A stretch of 64,000 nucleotides of DNA from Pseudoscleropodium purum (Eukaryota; Streptophyta; Bryopsida; Hypnales; Brachytheciaceae): NCBI GenBank assembly GCA_963969395.1, contig OZ017800.1:19438479-19502478 (forward strand), in the 5' to 3' direction. The position numbers were made by a program, and so were the translations under genes. Below are positions 23,781 to 36,660 of the stretch, one piece after another (the stretch's first letter is position 1; the number at the start of each line of letters is the position of its first letter). The notes under the pieces are model-generated. The model had not been told where the DNA came from and did not search any database. It was given only the letters and a program-made list of their open reading frames with translations.

Positions 23781-23800
23781 CACCTGCAACCCTATCTTTC

Positions 23801-26800
23801 TCCTTGTTCTCTTTTCTTTATCTCTTCCTTTTTCTTTATCTTTATTGCTTTTCTTTAACTAGCTTGTCTTTTATTTTATTTTATTTTAACTGCTGTTTCT
23901 ACTATAAACCAAAGTATCTTTTGACTTTTTGGAACTTTTAGTGTACTTTGGACTATTTTAACACTAAATACTCAAAATATATATAAATAATATAGGAAAT
24001 GTCATAGAAACTCAAAAAAATTCTACAAAAAGCTGAAAAGCTAGACTACAATACTCTTAGCTAGAAGATATAATATCCCAAAATTATTACAAGGCAAATT
24101 ATTTGAATATTTCTCCCATCCAACTTCCTACATACAAAATTAATTTAGAAAAATACTCTAAATATAAAATAAGAAACTAGAAGACTAGTATTTGTTTGAT
24201 AAATGTAAAAAAATAGAATTCCAATTAAAATATCATTCTATTTACAATAATTTGAGAATGAGTTTGATGATAACAACAACATAATTAGCACAACCCTTTT
24301 TAGTTAAAGAATTGATTAGCTCTTTTAACCATTATTGGTAATCACAACTTCCTACGATAGGCTTGACTATGCAACAATATTAATCACGATTTGAACTTTC
24401 AAAACATCCTTTAAATTTTATTTTACAATTGCCGGACACAACGCATTCAACTTACAATATGATTTCAAACCATTTTAAATAAAACTTTTAATGACGTAGC
24501 GATGAGCAAAAATGATATGGCAATGAAAGCAACTACTAATGCCATCATTGATACAATCAACTTTTTGAAGATTAAATTAAATGGAAAAAAAATGTGTTCA
24601 TTTATAAGCTATATGGAGATTTGGCCAAATTAATTGTTGAATATGAAAACAAAAATGATTTTATTGTGAAACAAAAATTCTAAATATTTGAATTCTCATA
24701 CGTTCTTAAAGTTGCTACGGAAAGATAATGGAGGGGCTTAGATGGTCCAAATATGCAAAAAATTCACAAACTAAAATGTTAGAATTCAAAAATAGTGATT
24801 TCTAAAGTTGACTGAATGCATTAGTAGTGCAATATCATCTTATTGTTTAAATTTGAATCACTATAGTGAATGTACTTGAATTTATTTTCTTTGTATCATT
24901 TAACTTAAAAATATTTATTGTGAGCATAGAGAACATTTAGTGAGAAATTTCAAAAAATTATCTTTTGCTCTATAGTTGATTTCAATAGATATGAAGTAAA
25001 TACAAATAATGAATTTAAAGGCAAAAGCCTACAACTTTTATTTATTATCTTTGATTTACCATATGCATTATGGTTAGAACAAGAACATGGTTTGTGTCAA
25101 CACTAAACCACCTATCTTCAATTATGTATTTTTTTTATCAATATAATACATTTAAGAAAATAATTTTTATATAAATTTTAAGTAGTATGTAAAATGTAAA
25201 ATATATAGAGAGTATAATTAGTATGTAAAATATGCGAAACATTTGAAAGAGTATAAAAAATTTCAGATATAAGATATAATAGGTGAAATTTAATACCAAA
25301 AATCACAATGAAAGAAGTTGAAAATTAAATTTAAAAAAAAAACACCTTAAAAGTGGAGATTGCAAGTTATATAAAGAAACTAAGTAAAGTGACAAAATAC
25401 GAAGCAATCTTAATAAACTTTCACTCATAGGACATTCTATTGTTTTCATTTCATTCTCTCATCTTTTTTAACTTTCAAAATTATTTTTATAGCCTACACT
25501 TGATAGTTTAAACTTTAAAGGAATAATATTTCTTTAAAATCTCCTCTTACTATTTAATCTTCTCTTACCTATAATTTTTGAAGTACTTTTAAAAAAATTT
25601 TGAAACTTTTTTGATATTTTTTTTTCTTTTAATTAACTTTTTGAAAAGTTAAAACTTGTTGAATTTAGCCTTTGCATGTATGATTTACGATTAGTTGAGT
25701 GAAAAAGGTCAATAGCCTTAAAACATGAGAAGCTTATACTTTAAGCACTTGTAGTATATTATATAAGGCATATTATAAGTTGAATTGCATTGAGCATTTA
25801 GATTTAACTATTGAAATTCTAACAAGCTAAAGTTCATCTTATTTAAAAATTCATGTCCAAAAATTATATTTAGGTGAATAAATAGAGGATTAATCCATCA
25901 CCTTAGATTTGCATTGTAGGATTTTTTTTAACTCTCATTCTTCTCATTATATGTTTTTTTGTTGTATTAAGCAATAATTTGAACTTTTTTGAATATATAG
26001 AACTTGTCTTTGAAGTTTTGAAAATTAAGGAAGCACAAATTTGAAATTTAAATAAAATTGTGATGTTCATTTGAATATTGAGAAGTCTCCTACCCTTATC
26101 TATGTATAAGGTAATGATGTCATTTCAATCAACACTCATTGATATTAATAATAATTAAAGTATTCAAACTTAGCTTTGGAAAAAATTTGCATGTAACCAT
26201 CTAACCCAAGGTAGAACTTAAAGCATCAAGTTTGAAGGTCAAGTTCATACCACATCATGCTTCCAAACATATACACATTAGTTCTCCATCTATTGTTTTG
26301 TAACTCTTGAATTTAAATGATGTATGACAAAGATATTTCTAAAAAAATTTGAAAATATTGTAACTACCAATATATTAAAAAAGTTCAATTGTGACTTGAC
26401 ATTTGCCATTTTAGTTTGAAATTTTCATCCCCAATTTATAAATACTTTTCTTCTTTTCTAAATTCTCTTATCAACTCTTTTTACAATTTCAATTTTTTTA
26501 AAAATATAGTCTCATTTTTCTCTTTCAATTTAAAAATATAATCTCAAGTTTTTCATTTGTATACGAATAAGGAAATTTTTTGAACAATATCATAGTAATG
26601 AAAGTAAAAAAATCTTATTTATATTCTCATGAGAATTGCAACTGGAATTAAATAGGGCAATAGGCTCTTAAATGTCACTAACGAGAATTTTGTTTAGCTC
26701 TTTTGTTAAATTTTTCTAGTTTCAATACTTTTAAGACTTCCAATTTTTTTCATATTAAAAAAATTTGTAATAAGATTTCATCTATGGTGATGTTCAAAGA

Positions 26801-27840
26801 TACAAATGTAATAATATAAGATGCATTTTATTAGGCACTCCACCTACTCACATGAAATTATTAGGTATTCAATGAAGGCCATGGTATATGAATCCTAAAC
26901 AGTTCATTAACAACATCAATTTTTCATATGATTGTAGTTGATGAGTCAACACGTTTTAAAAAGATATTTAGAATGTTAATCCCTACATTTCAACTAACTC
27001 ATATGGAAGTAATTAAATTATCAACTGACTCGTAAAGAAGTAATTAAATGCAATTGCTTTGTGCTTGTTGTCAAAAGATTCAATTTCACCACAACTACAA
27101 ATTAGTTGTTAAAAAAAATATAAGACTATATAGGTGCGAAAAATATTGTCTTCATTTTCGATCTGTGGTAAAAGGGAAACACTTACAATGGCATTGCCAA
27201 TGTTGAGTACCTTAACATAATTGTCTACAAGTAACATCTCAAGAAATATACATGACTCTATCACAAGTGGATAGAATTTCAGCCTCACTTCAATTCTCTT
27301 AACGGTAGTGTCAAATTTAATGAAGAAAAGTTGAAGCTTTTAGATTTTCAAGACGTCAACATAGCTCTTCCCAAGACAATTCAGGTACTACACAATACAA
27401 TGGAAGTGAACACAATGTCTAAATCATAGATGAATAAGAAATAACTATTCACCTTAATCAATAATGTTGTCTTTAAAGAAAACTCTAAATTTCAAGTTAA
27501 GTTTCAATTAGACATGATTCAACTCAAAGATGAACTTAGAATTGAAACCTATTATTATACAAACCTACTATAAAATTAGAAATGCATTCATCAACCTGAA
27601 GGCAATACTAATCCAAGGCCTATATGTAGTAAAGAACTTAGCCCAATTTGTTATTATCGCCTCCAAACCTACCCACCTGCCAAACTAATTTGGACTCCCA
27701 ACACCGTCATCCAAAAATAAAGTACCCTAAACATATACTTTAGTAGTACAATACATATCTTCTTTTCTACCATTTTATATTTCAATTTTTTTTGGCAATT
27801 CAATAGACATCTCTATTATCTATATACATATAAGTATGTC
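23801..27840. other. AT-rich intergenic DNA
   Basis: Four kilobases without a recognisable gene, structured RNA or clear repeat. Poly-A and poly-T runs are common. Anything older here is decayed beyond recognition by eye. Confidence 0.45.
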
Positions 27841-28574
27841 TACATTGCAATCAAATACTACAACAAATCTCATACAAATTCTACAAACAATTCTATGATG
27901 CTTATACAATTATACACATTACAACAAAAATACAATAATACTAATTCAACAACCCTTACAAAATCAAATACAAAAACACATATCACACCAAAATCAAGAA
28001 TAAAAATCAAAATACAACCACCTATCCAAATAACCAATAAAAAAGAACTCCACACATCAACTACAAATAACAAAATTTAGAATAGAAATAAAAATTTTCA
28101 TTTCAAACAAACCAACAACTAAGAACACGACTACTATCAATTTAACAAATCTCAAAATACAACTAATACCATAATTAAATCAACAATTCTAGCTACAACT
28201 CCAACTATAAAGATAAACTAGTATATAACTACAATATTCATCAAAAGTCACCACCATCTAAAGCTCCTAACAATGTTTTCAAAAAAACAAACACCTTAAT
28301 TGAGCTTGACTTATTGGCCTCTCCCCACAAAAATGAATTAACCTACAAAAGACTAAGGTTATAAATTATACAAACCACATATATAGCATAAACACTAGCC
28401 ATGTTTTCTACAAAAACATACATCAATATATGTACAATGCTAAAAAAATCATAACAAGATCAATCTATGCACTATGTTTATTATATACACCCCATATATT
28501 ATGTACGATATTAATTCAAAAAATGAATCCAATAAAAAAACTAATACAAACTCCCATACAAAATTTCCAACATT

Positions 28575-28806
28575 ATTAATAGAACTAAACCATTTCTATC
28601 ACAAATACTGGCATACTGCTTCCCAAACAATATTTACCAAATGCTTTTAATGCATCTATTACTTCTCTTATGTAGAGATATAGAAACTAATCCGGGACCC
28701 ATGCTTGATATACTTACAATACACCCACCCGCACATAAAAAAAGATGCAAAAATGTATTTTATACCATATACAATCAAACTATAATCCAAATACTAACAC
28801 AATAAA
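28575..28806 (+). pseudogene. LINE ORF segment with a 2A-type ribosome-skipping motif
   Basis: One frame runs through YQMLLMHLLLLLLC and RDIETNPGP, then continues MLDILTIHPPAHKKR to a TAA at 28,804-28,806. The motif D-I-E-T-N-P-G-P (28,677-28,700) matches the 2A consensus DxExNPG/P with every key residue intact. It is preceded by a Leu-rich stretch, as in known 2A sites. 2A motifs are established in picorna-like viruses and in several trypanosome and animal non-LTR retrotransposons, where they separate an upstream peptide from the replicase. Here it lies upstream of the endonuclease, the same place. The surrounding frame is otherwise decayed. Confidence 0.75.
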
Positions 28807-29339
28807 AAGAATTGCACCCAAACTAAACAAAACATAGGCTTAGCACAAGGACACAACTACAAACTATTCACACCTATTAAGATACGCTTATCAAAACCAA
28901 CATCACTCACTAATAAAAATTCTATTTGCACTCATTATCACAATGAGTTCACAATTAGAGACATGTAACCAACTACTAGTACAAACCCCAACCCCAAACT
29001 AAACCACATCTCTATTAGAAAGAATGGTTGAACCACAAAATCCATCAGAAAGACATATTATAACACCACATCCACATCCACATCCACAATTTAGATATAT
29101 AAATAAATAAAATCATTGATTCTTCTAATTCCATGCATAATAAAATATATAATTGTATTAAGCAAACAAATGAACCACCTACCTTACAAATTATGCTCAA
29201 AAAATTTCTATACTTATCCAAGAACTTACTCATAGAAACATTAAAATGTAATGATACCTTGAAAGAATATTTTCATCCCTTTGCTTTATCTAATATACCC
29301 TCAATTCATACAACAAATACACAAGCAACCAACTCCAAT

Positions 29340-30010
29340 ACATATATCACCACATGGAATGCTTCATCAATTGATACAAGTCATACAACTCTATCAAGCT
29401 TTCAACAACTAATATCTGACATACCAACCACCCTTGCAATAATAACAATTCAAGAAACCAAAATAACAATAAAAAAATCTACAAATTACATCCAAGATCT
29501 ATTCCCACAATTCAAACTTATATTCAATACACATACATTAACTAAATGTATACAACAAATAAAACCATATACACCAAGAAGTGGCAAATTCTTTACCCTT
29601 ATAAATAAAAAAATATGCATATTTTAGAAACATCACCAAAATTCCAACTTTTGATGAATTTTCACCATATTTGAAAATAATAAAAATCAACAATCATCCT
29701 CTACAACTATGGTACATGCCCCTACACATAAATGATTTAAAATTGATATAAAAAATCCAACAAAACATAACGCATCAAATCTTCTTACATCCACAACACA
29801 CTTACATTATGTATGAAGACTTCCTAGGTAACTTCAATAGAGGCATTGCCCTCATTGGTAAACAAAAAGAATTTAATATAATTCTATCTCAATCAAAAGA
29901 TATGGAATGGCATACATTTACAAACAAGTTGCAACTCATTTACATACCTATTAATAGCACAATTTCTAGATAAAGTGGTCAAAACTATACCCAAACTAGC
30001 TTAATATATG
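29340..30010 (+). pseudogene. LINE apurinic-type endonuclease domain
   Basis: The first part is ITTWNASSID, then LQQLISDIPTTLAII-like text, then IQETKI (29,340-29,470). These correspond to the N and E residues of the EEP endonuclease core. After a gap with stops, GNFNRGIALI, WHTFTNKLQLIYIP and GQNYTQTSLIYGYYT follow (29,825-30,020). That is the usual order of the D/N and Y/H blocks. The longest open piece is 29,133-29,627. Several stops, mostly TAA in place of probable CAA, interrupt it. Confidence 0.75.
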
Positions 30011-30779
30011 GTTACTACACCTAACACACCATCAATGGCATATAGCATGCACTATCCTAAATCACCTCATACAAAGCATATCAAATAAAATACTTGCAAA
30101 TTGCAATGCACCACAATTTTTTCAACTAACAAATTGTATATTACAACAAGGCAATTTCTTACTAAGAAAACTCCAATAAAATTTGAAAGCTCACCTATCT
30201 ACTTACCATCTAATCAAGAAAACAATCTACATAATAATAAACACAAAAAACTAGGCAACACATCCAATAATAAAAGAACTACAAAACTACACTCATATTC
30301 ACATTCCACCACCTCCAATACACAAACCCAACCAACAAGAATGGATCAAAATACTTGCCAAATTAGCCAAAATGGATAATATACAAGCTTGTAAAATTAC
30401 TACACAATATACTCAAATTTGTATCAAAAAAGCAATCTCAAAGTATAGACAACTATATAAAAAAAAAGTCCAAAATAAATAAATAGGTATTCAAAAAACT
30501 AAATATACCTCCACTAGACTACATTATGGAATAAAAAAATACCTTGCTAGCTAACCTTGAAGACATTGTTCATGAAATACACATTCAACAACCAATTAGT
30601 AACAAACTCATAGTTCCAATATGTTACTACGTACCTACTAGAATACCCACCACATTGTATGTGTGAAATGCAACAATACCCATAGCATGATTTAGACGGC
30701 TTTATTAAAGGTAAATGAGGGACCCCCCAAACTCCTCTATACCATTACTTTAGGAAAGAAACATACAATACATATTTAA

Positions 30780-31386
30780 AACACCTAGCTAATAACAAAA
30801 CCTTAGGTTTAGATGTAACTCCAAATGTAATCCTAAAAAATATGCCAAAATATTTCCACAACTTCCTTTTCCTATTTTTCAAATAATGTCATAAACAAAA
30901 ACAAATCCCTGCATCTTAGAAAACCAATTTAATTATGCTACTTTAAAAAAAGTGACCCTTCCCAATTACAAAATCATAGGTCCAATGCACTTGCAAATAC
31001 TATCTATAAATTCTTTACTAGTACTCTAACTCTAATCTTCTCCGACTATGGGAAAAAACACCAAATACTACATGATAGCTAAGATGGATTTATAGCAGAA
31101 CGAAGCATATTATAACAACTACAATTCTTCATGGCAACTTTAGAAGACCCACAATTCACAAATTAAGACATTTATCTACTATACATAGACTTCAAAATGC
31201 ATATGGTTTCATAGATCACACATGATTCTTGGCCATTATAATAGACCTCAAATATCCTAAAAACATAGTAGCATCAATAGAAAATATTTATTCATACTCT
31301 ACCATGATATTTATTGGTGAACATTTTGGCAAAACTAAATCAATACCAATATAAAGAGGCACCATTCAAGGAGACACACTAAGCCA
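30780..31386 (+). pseudogene. LINE reverse transcriptase domain, N-terminal half
   Basis: Readable blocks in order are NKTLGLDVTPN (finger motif), ANTIYKFFTSTLTLIFSDYG, QDGFIAERSI (QxGF block), YIDFK (first catalytic aspartate), IYSYSTMIFIGEHFGK, and RGTIQGDTLS (31,352-31,386). A one-base loss lies in the AAAATGC stretch just after YIDFK. At 31,386 the match ends within the block that should read LSP, and AT-rich unrelated sequence follows. The ADD active site is therefore absent. Confidence 0.8.
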
Positions 31387-32407
31387 TGGTTGCTATTTTG
31401 CGAGTATATAATTTTTTAGAGATTCTATCTAAAAATTTTAATCAAAATTTATTATTTTTGGTAAATTTTAGTACCTATTACCATGAACCTATTACCGTGA
31501 TCCCTTGCACAACCTTAATGAGCTACTTATTGAACTTTGTTAAATTTAAGGAGAAAAAAATTGATAATTAATTAGGATTTGTTTGAAATTGATTGAGGTT
31601 GTTCTATTGAGATTTTAATTTTTATAATCATTCTTCTCTTGTAGGTACTCTCCCTTGGCACCTAGGAAAACCCTTAGCCACAAAAAAATCCATGTTTTTA
31701 GAACATCCCAATAAGCTAGGCACTTATCTAGATCTTTCCAAGTCTCAAAAAATGCTTATTAGGAACCATTTTTTATATAAATTTTTTGTTTACTACCTTA
31801 AGCCCCAACTCTAAGCATTGAACTTCAAGTCATATTCACAGCTGTTTGAGTATAAGTATATATGTGGTACTTTTCTTATCAAAACAAAAAGCTATATTCG
31901 TATACAAATTTATACTTCATATTGTGCTTTCAATTTATACCATACCAACACAATATGCTATCATGTCAATGTATCTTGTATATGGTTATAATAGCAAGGA
32001 TAGCCATAACATATGTATCCAAATACCATATCACTATGTCAAAATTTTAGACATTATGCAAATTCTACAAGCTAATCCACAAAAAAGCTAAATAGAAGAT
32101 TAAAGTGTTCATAAAGTATTCAAAATATTCCTAAGAGGTCATGGGCTTCATTTGCACCCATACAATCCAACAAACACAAAGTTAGTTGGAAAACATATAT
32201 GAAGTGTCTTTAACCTACGAATGCATGTTATTACTTTCACGTAGAAAAATCTTCAATACAAGAAGTTGATAATAATAAACCACTTCAAATATGCAAAAGG
32301 ACTTCAGAAAGAGAAGAAGTACCTGTGACATCGCCATTCTTTCAATTCAACAGCACAATGTTGTGATAGCCAAATACTAGCTCTAAATAGTAGTAAGTTT
32401 ATGCGAT
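31387..32407. other. AT-rich sequence between LINE and copia element
   Basis: No gene is supported. The left boundary is the LINE breakpoint and the right is the 3' LTR of the copia element. It may be host DNA or an insertion that removed the LINE 3' end. Confidence 0.4.
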
Positions 32408-32577
32408 TGTAGAAACTAATTGTACTCCAACAATAGTAGCTTGCTTAAGCTGAAATTCAGAGAGAGTTAACAAAGTTAACCTTGCAAATATATATATAGT
32501 TGGTCCTAACCTAAATTAGTTAGCATGAATGATAAACATCCATAAGATGAAACCCTAATGACCCAATATTGCTAACA
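32408..32577 (-). repeat. 3' LTR of the copia element (170 bp)
   Basis: Read on the minus strand it starts TGTTAGCAATATTGGG and ends TTTCTACA, the TG...CA form of LTRs. It aligns throughout with 40,932-41,107, sharing TAGCTTGCTTAAGCT, ATATATATAGTTGGTC and AGATGAAACCCTAATGA. A weak purine tract (ACAAGGGTG) lies just internal. Confidence 0.9.
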
Positions 32578-33149
32578 CACCCTTGTCAATTGGACAAGCA
32601 ATCATGAGATTGCTATTCTGCAATTCAATTTGTTTTTGTGTGAAGGATGAGGACTCTATTGTGCTTTGAAATTCCAAATTGCTTGGAAATGGAGTGAATG
32701 CAATTCCTGAGAGATCATTGTAGGCATATCACTTGGTGGTTTGATAAGGCTTGCTCTGTGGATCCTGTACACATTCTTCTCCAAAGTTGTCAATTGGTGT
32801 TGAGATAGGATGGATGCTATCGTTTTGCATCACACAAATGTAGAAAAAATATGTGATGAATGTGGGAGTACCGAAGCATCTTGGTGTGTCCCAGTAGCAA
32901 GCGGTGTTAGGAGACTAAGTAGTACATGTGACAATTGGAGGAGCTTGCACGAAGTTGTGGCGGTGAAACAAAAAATTTACGTTGTCAAGAGGGATTGGAT
33001 GCCGTGGTTATATTTCTCCTCGAGGGATTGCTTGAGAGAAGCCTTAGGTGTAATGAAGCAAAGTTTAAAAGTTTTGGATCTTTGGTACAAGCCAAAGAGT
33101 ACCTGTTTTAGGGTGGAAACTAAAGTTTCTATAATTTAGGGTTTGATAG

Positions 33150-36100
33150 ATAGGAAAATGTTGTGTCTTTGCTAAGGTTTCCAAGGCTACATATCCCTAG
33201 TGATGCACAATGTTAGTGGAGTTTATTCTTGCCTAAGGGTTTTGTAAAAGTATCAATAAGTTGAAACTTCAAACTATGTATAAATATATTGAAGCTTGAT
33301 TTCTCCTTCCAAAAGGCCAAGTGATTGGCCCACCTACAAGAGTGAAAATATATGCTTTGGTGGATCTTCTCGTCTCAAGGCAGAAATCCCAGTCTACTTT
33401 GGTGTAGCCTATAATGGTGACAAATGAGTCAACTCAATAGAGAATGCAGTAATCCAAGGTGCTTTGCAGGTAGTAAGGAACGTGTTTGGTAGCAGTGAGG
33501 TTAGTCTTCAAAAGATTAGTTATATAGCTATTGAGCCTATTGATTGCACATACAATGTTTGTTTGAATCACAATGAGGAAAATCAATTTTCCAATTAATT
33601 TGCAATAGTGCATGGAATCTATAGTAGAGGAATGTATGTCCGTATTGAGGTTATCCTTTGGACAGTGGTGTTAGCGCTAGCTTGCAGTCCTCGATACCAA
33701 ATTCTTTTGAAATTAAAGCAATATAGTCACATTGGTGAAGAAAAATACTAGAGAGGATTGATTCAAAGTTAATATCTAGATATCATCTAATTTTTTCCAA
33801 ATTTGTCATTTCAAATTCAGTGTGTACGAAAGTCTTCAGCCATGCTATAAGTTCATTACAGCTGCTAGTGATAAATTAGTCATCCATATACAACATGAAT
33901 ATGAGTATTTCTCCTTCTTTATATAAATATAAATTTTCATCTGATGTGCTCCATTTCAAATCTATTTGGAGAGTGCAACATCGATGTAGTCATACCAAAT
34001 TTGCGGGTTTTGCTTCAAGCCGTAGAGAAATTGATTGAGGTGGTAGACAATGTGTTCTCTATTCCAAGCACGGAATCCGGGAGGTTGCCCCATGTAGATA
34101 TATTCTTTGAGGAGTCCATTCAAAAATGCAATACAAATATTCATATGATGAATGTTCTACTGTTTGACAGTAGCAAGGGCAATTGCAATGCAGATGGTAG
34201 TCCACTTGATAACATGTACAAATGTTTCATTGAAATCTATGCCCTATGTTTGCTCAAAGCTATGTGCCACCAATCTTATTTTCTTTATGGGTGGTTGATC
34301 GTCAATGTTGGGCTTGATTTTGAACACCCACTTGTAGGTTATAGCACGTTTTGGGGCAGGTAAGGGCTCTAAATTTCAGGTCTAGTTTTTCATATGACAT
34401 TCATTTCTTTTTGCATTACACGTCGCCATCCTAGGTTGGTGGCAACTTATTTGAAAGAGATGGTGGTTTGATCTTTTTCAATGTGTGTAGGTTGAGTAGG
34501 GGTGGTAGTAAGCAAACACACATGAAAATCACCTATGGAAAGGCAAAGTTTGTACCCATCAAATCGTATGTTTTGTTGTCATGGTCTTTGTAAGTATTGA
34601 GGAGCAGGGTCCGACAAAGAGACAATAGATGCAAGGGATGTGCAGGGATAGTGGAAATGGAGTTTGGGGAATTAGAGAAGGGAGATTGAAGTTCAACAAA
34701 AAAAATAGGGGAAGAAAGTGACGATGAGAGATGAGATAGAGAATCATGCTGATCTGATGAGAGTGAGTGATTAGTAGAGATAGAAATAGACAAAAGAATC
34801 TGTGAAAGGATGGAAGAGAGTGTGGGAGGTAGTAGTGAGTCCAAAAGAGAAGAATCTTAGAGAGGTTTCGTGGTTTTAGAAAAGGAAAGTTAAAAATTGG
34901 TCTTGTCAAATCTTACATCCCTACTAACTATTATTTTCTTGGTAGGGAGGTGAACACATATAGGCCTTGCTATGGATATCATAGCCAATGAAAATAGTAG
35001 GAGTAGCTTTGGGTTCTAGTTTGTTAGATTTAATCGCAGGTATGAGACATTAAGCAGTACAACTTATGACTTTTAGATTTCCTAGATTTGGTTTTATGCT
35101 AATGAATGCCTCTTCTAGGGTCTAAAGTTTGAGGGCTTTCATCAAACAACGGTTTTAAACCTAATTGACAATGTTTGCTATTTCCTGCCAAATGGCTTTG
35201 GAAATATTTGTTCCTATAACAACACTATAGATTCTCTCTAACAATGTGCGGTTTTTTCTCTTAGCTACGCTATTTTGATGAGGAGCATAGCCTGCAGTTA
35301 GTTGTTTGGTAATTCCATGTTCTTGATAGTAGATACTAAATTCGGTGGAAAGATATTCACTCCTGTAGTCTTTCCTAAGGATATCAACCTTGAGGACAGG
35401 GTTTTCAACTAGGGCTCTAAATTGTTTGAAACACTCTAAAGTTTAAGATTTATCTACTGAAAAATAAAGTCAAGTTTTGCATGAAAAATCATCTATGAAT
35501 GTAAGAATGTACCTATTCCATTTTGAAAGTACTAAATACTAGTTATATTTCCTGCAAACACAACAACGAGACCCACATACATATCACCAACAACTTCCTC
35601 CTAATCTATTGTACACCGGTGTTTTTGGGTTCCCAAGAACCCTCATTTTTTCATTAATTTTCGTGAGTTGCATACATTAGCCTTGATTCTTTCCATCTCT
35701 CTCCTTTTCTCCACCTCCCTAATGGTTACCTCCTATATCCAACTTACCCTAACCGCTATTTGGTTCTAACCGCTTCGTATTGAAGACCCCGATTAGCACA
35801 ACGTATGATACCTTGTTTATTTCACCTCTCATGCCATAATACTCGTTATCAGTACAAAGATCATTGTGGATCAATTGAAGTTTGCGAGTAATTAGGGTTG
35901 TCTATTGCTTTGGAATCTGATCACGTGGTAGCTTGTCAAGCATGTATAATGATCACGCATGCTTGAATAGAAGGATCAAGGGTACTCCAACTATAAGGTT
36001 CATTGAGGTCGTATAATATAGGGATTGATAGTTCACATGGCCAATTCGTCTATGCTAGAAGTGAATGTCAAAGCGTGACATCCGTTGTACATCTAATTCA

Positions 36101-36660
36101 AGATGGAATTGATGTTGGTGTAGAACTTTGGTGACTCTTGCAAGTTTCGGTGTTGTACAGGAGCTGCTCCGAATAGTGGCAACGCTTGGAAGGGATACTT
36201 TTGGTGAATTGTTTAGATTGTAGAAGTATGATTTGATGTTTCATGTTAAAGTGGTTGACGTGGACAAATTTCGTGGATGTACTACTCAATATAGATTGTT
36301 GTGAGGGTTGCGAATGTCTCAAAAAAAGAAGTCTTCGAGGCAACTGTTGTCATAAATGAGGCATTATTTGGATTTAAATAACACTTTGTAGCCAATATTT
36401 GTAAGTTTATCAACAATTAAAGGTTTGTCTACACACTAGGGATAAATAAAACATCATGCATCTTCTTTATTGCACCTGATCCCCAAGTATTGGTGACAGT
36501 TCTTTATCTAGCTACTGACATGATTTGTTTCCTATATACTCTAATATAGGGAATAGGAGAAACCGTAATGTTACTAAGAAGATTGGAATTTCTAGTAATA
36601 TGAAACGATGCTCCTGAATTGAGAAACCAATCATCCTTCGTGGCTACAAAAATTATATTG
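33150..36660 (-). pseudogene. Copia polyprotein remnant (protease, integrase, RT, RNase H)
   Basis: Protease: DDWFLNSGASFHIT near 36,603-36,645, with Asn at the catalytic Asp of D(S/T)GA. Pre-integrase and integrase: about 34,900-36,070, including the block AGYAPHQNSVAKRKN and later EAFISIKPNLGNLKV and PTIFIGYD. RT: 33,850-34,400, with NICIAFLNG (Asn at the first catalytic Asp), YHLNQFLYGLKQNPQIWY, and an intact YMDD box at 33,879-33,890. RNase H: 33,290-33,420, with RRSTKAYIFTLVGGPI, and an FTKPLG block near 33,230. Many stops and frameshifts interrupt it, one directly after YMDD. A C-rich stretch at 35,570-35,810 does not fit the integrase and may be an insertion. Both lost Asp codons are GAT-to-AAT changes. 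Confidence 0.85.

Larger units (their letters stand above)
22380..23800. other. G+C-rich island of unknown origin
   Basis: Base composition rises abruptly from the AT-rich flanks and drops again near 23,800. It begins with ACGGCCATACGGCCGT, then a cluster of GATACCCG-like words, then a C/T-biased plus strand with Pro/Ser-rich short frames (22,909-23,184; 23,200-23,400; 23,378-23,593). Minus-strand frames at 23,136-23,366 and 23,397-23,600 are open too. On the minus strand, a TTTAAAT box (23,716-23,722) precedes a pyrimidine-rich leader and then these frames. That would suit the 5' end of a minus-strand transcript, such as an LTR or exon. No domain is recognised, so this remains an anonymous insertion or gene remnant. 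Confidence 0.4.
27895..31386 (+). mobile_element. Decayed LINE (non-LTR retrotransposon), 3' truncated
   Basis: This is a plus-strand LINE remnant. The order is an A/C-rich leader or first-ORF remnant (27,895-28,600), a Leu-rich segment ending in a 2A motif (28,641-28,700), an apurinic-type endonuclease (about 29,340-30,010), and a reverse transcriptase (about 30,780-31,386). It stops abruptly after IQGDTLS at 31,386, so the RT catalytic ADD box and 3' end are missing. Many stops and a few frameshifts show that it is dead. The plus strand is extremely poor in G (near 5% in sampled lines). No terminal A-tail or target duplication could be assigned. Confidence 0.8.

Noticed and set aside
32810..33139. 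109-codon plus-strand frame
   Set aside because: It lies in the 3' untranslated part of the copia element, opposite to its coding direction, with no domain.
33944..34363. 139-codon plus-strand frame
   Set aside because: It is antisense to the copia RT, whose motifs are clear on the minus strand.
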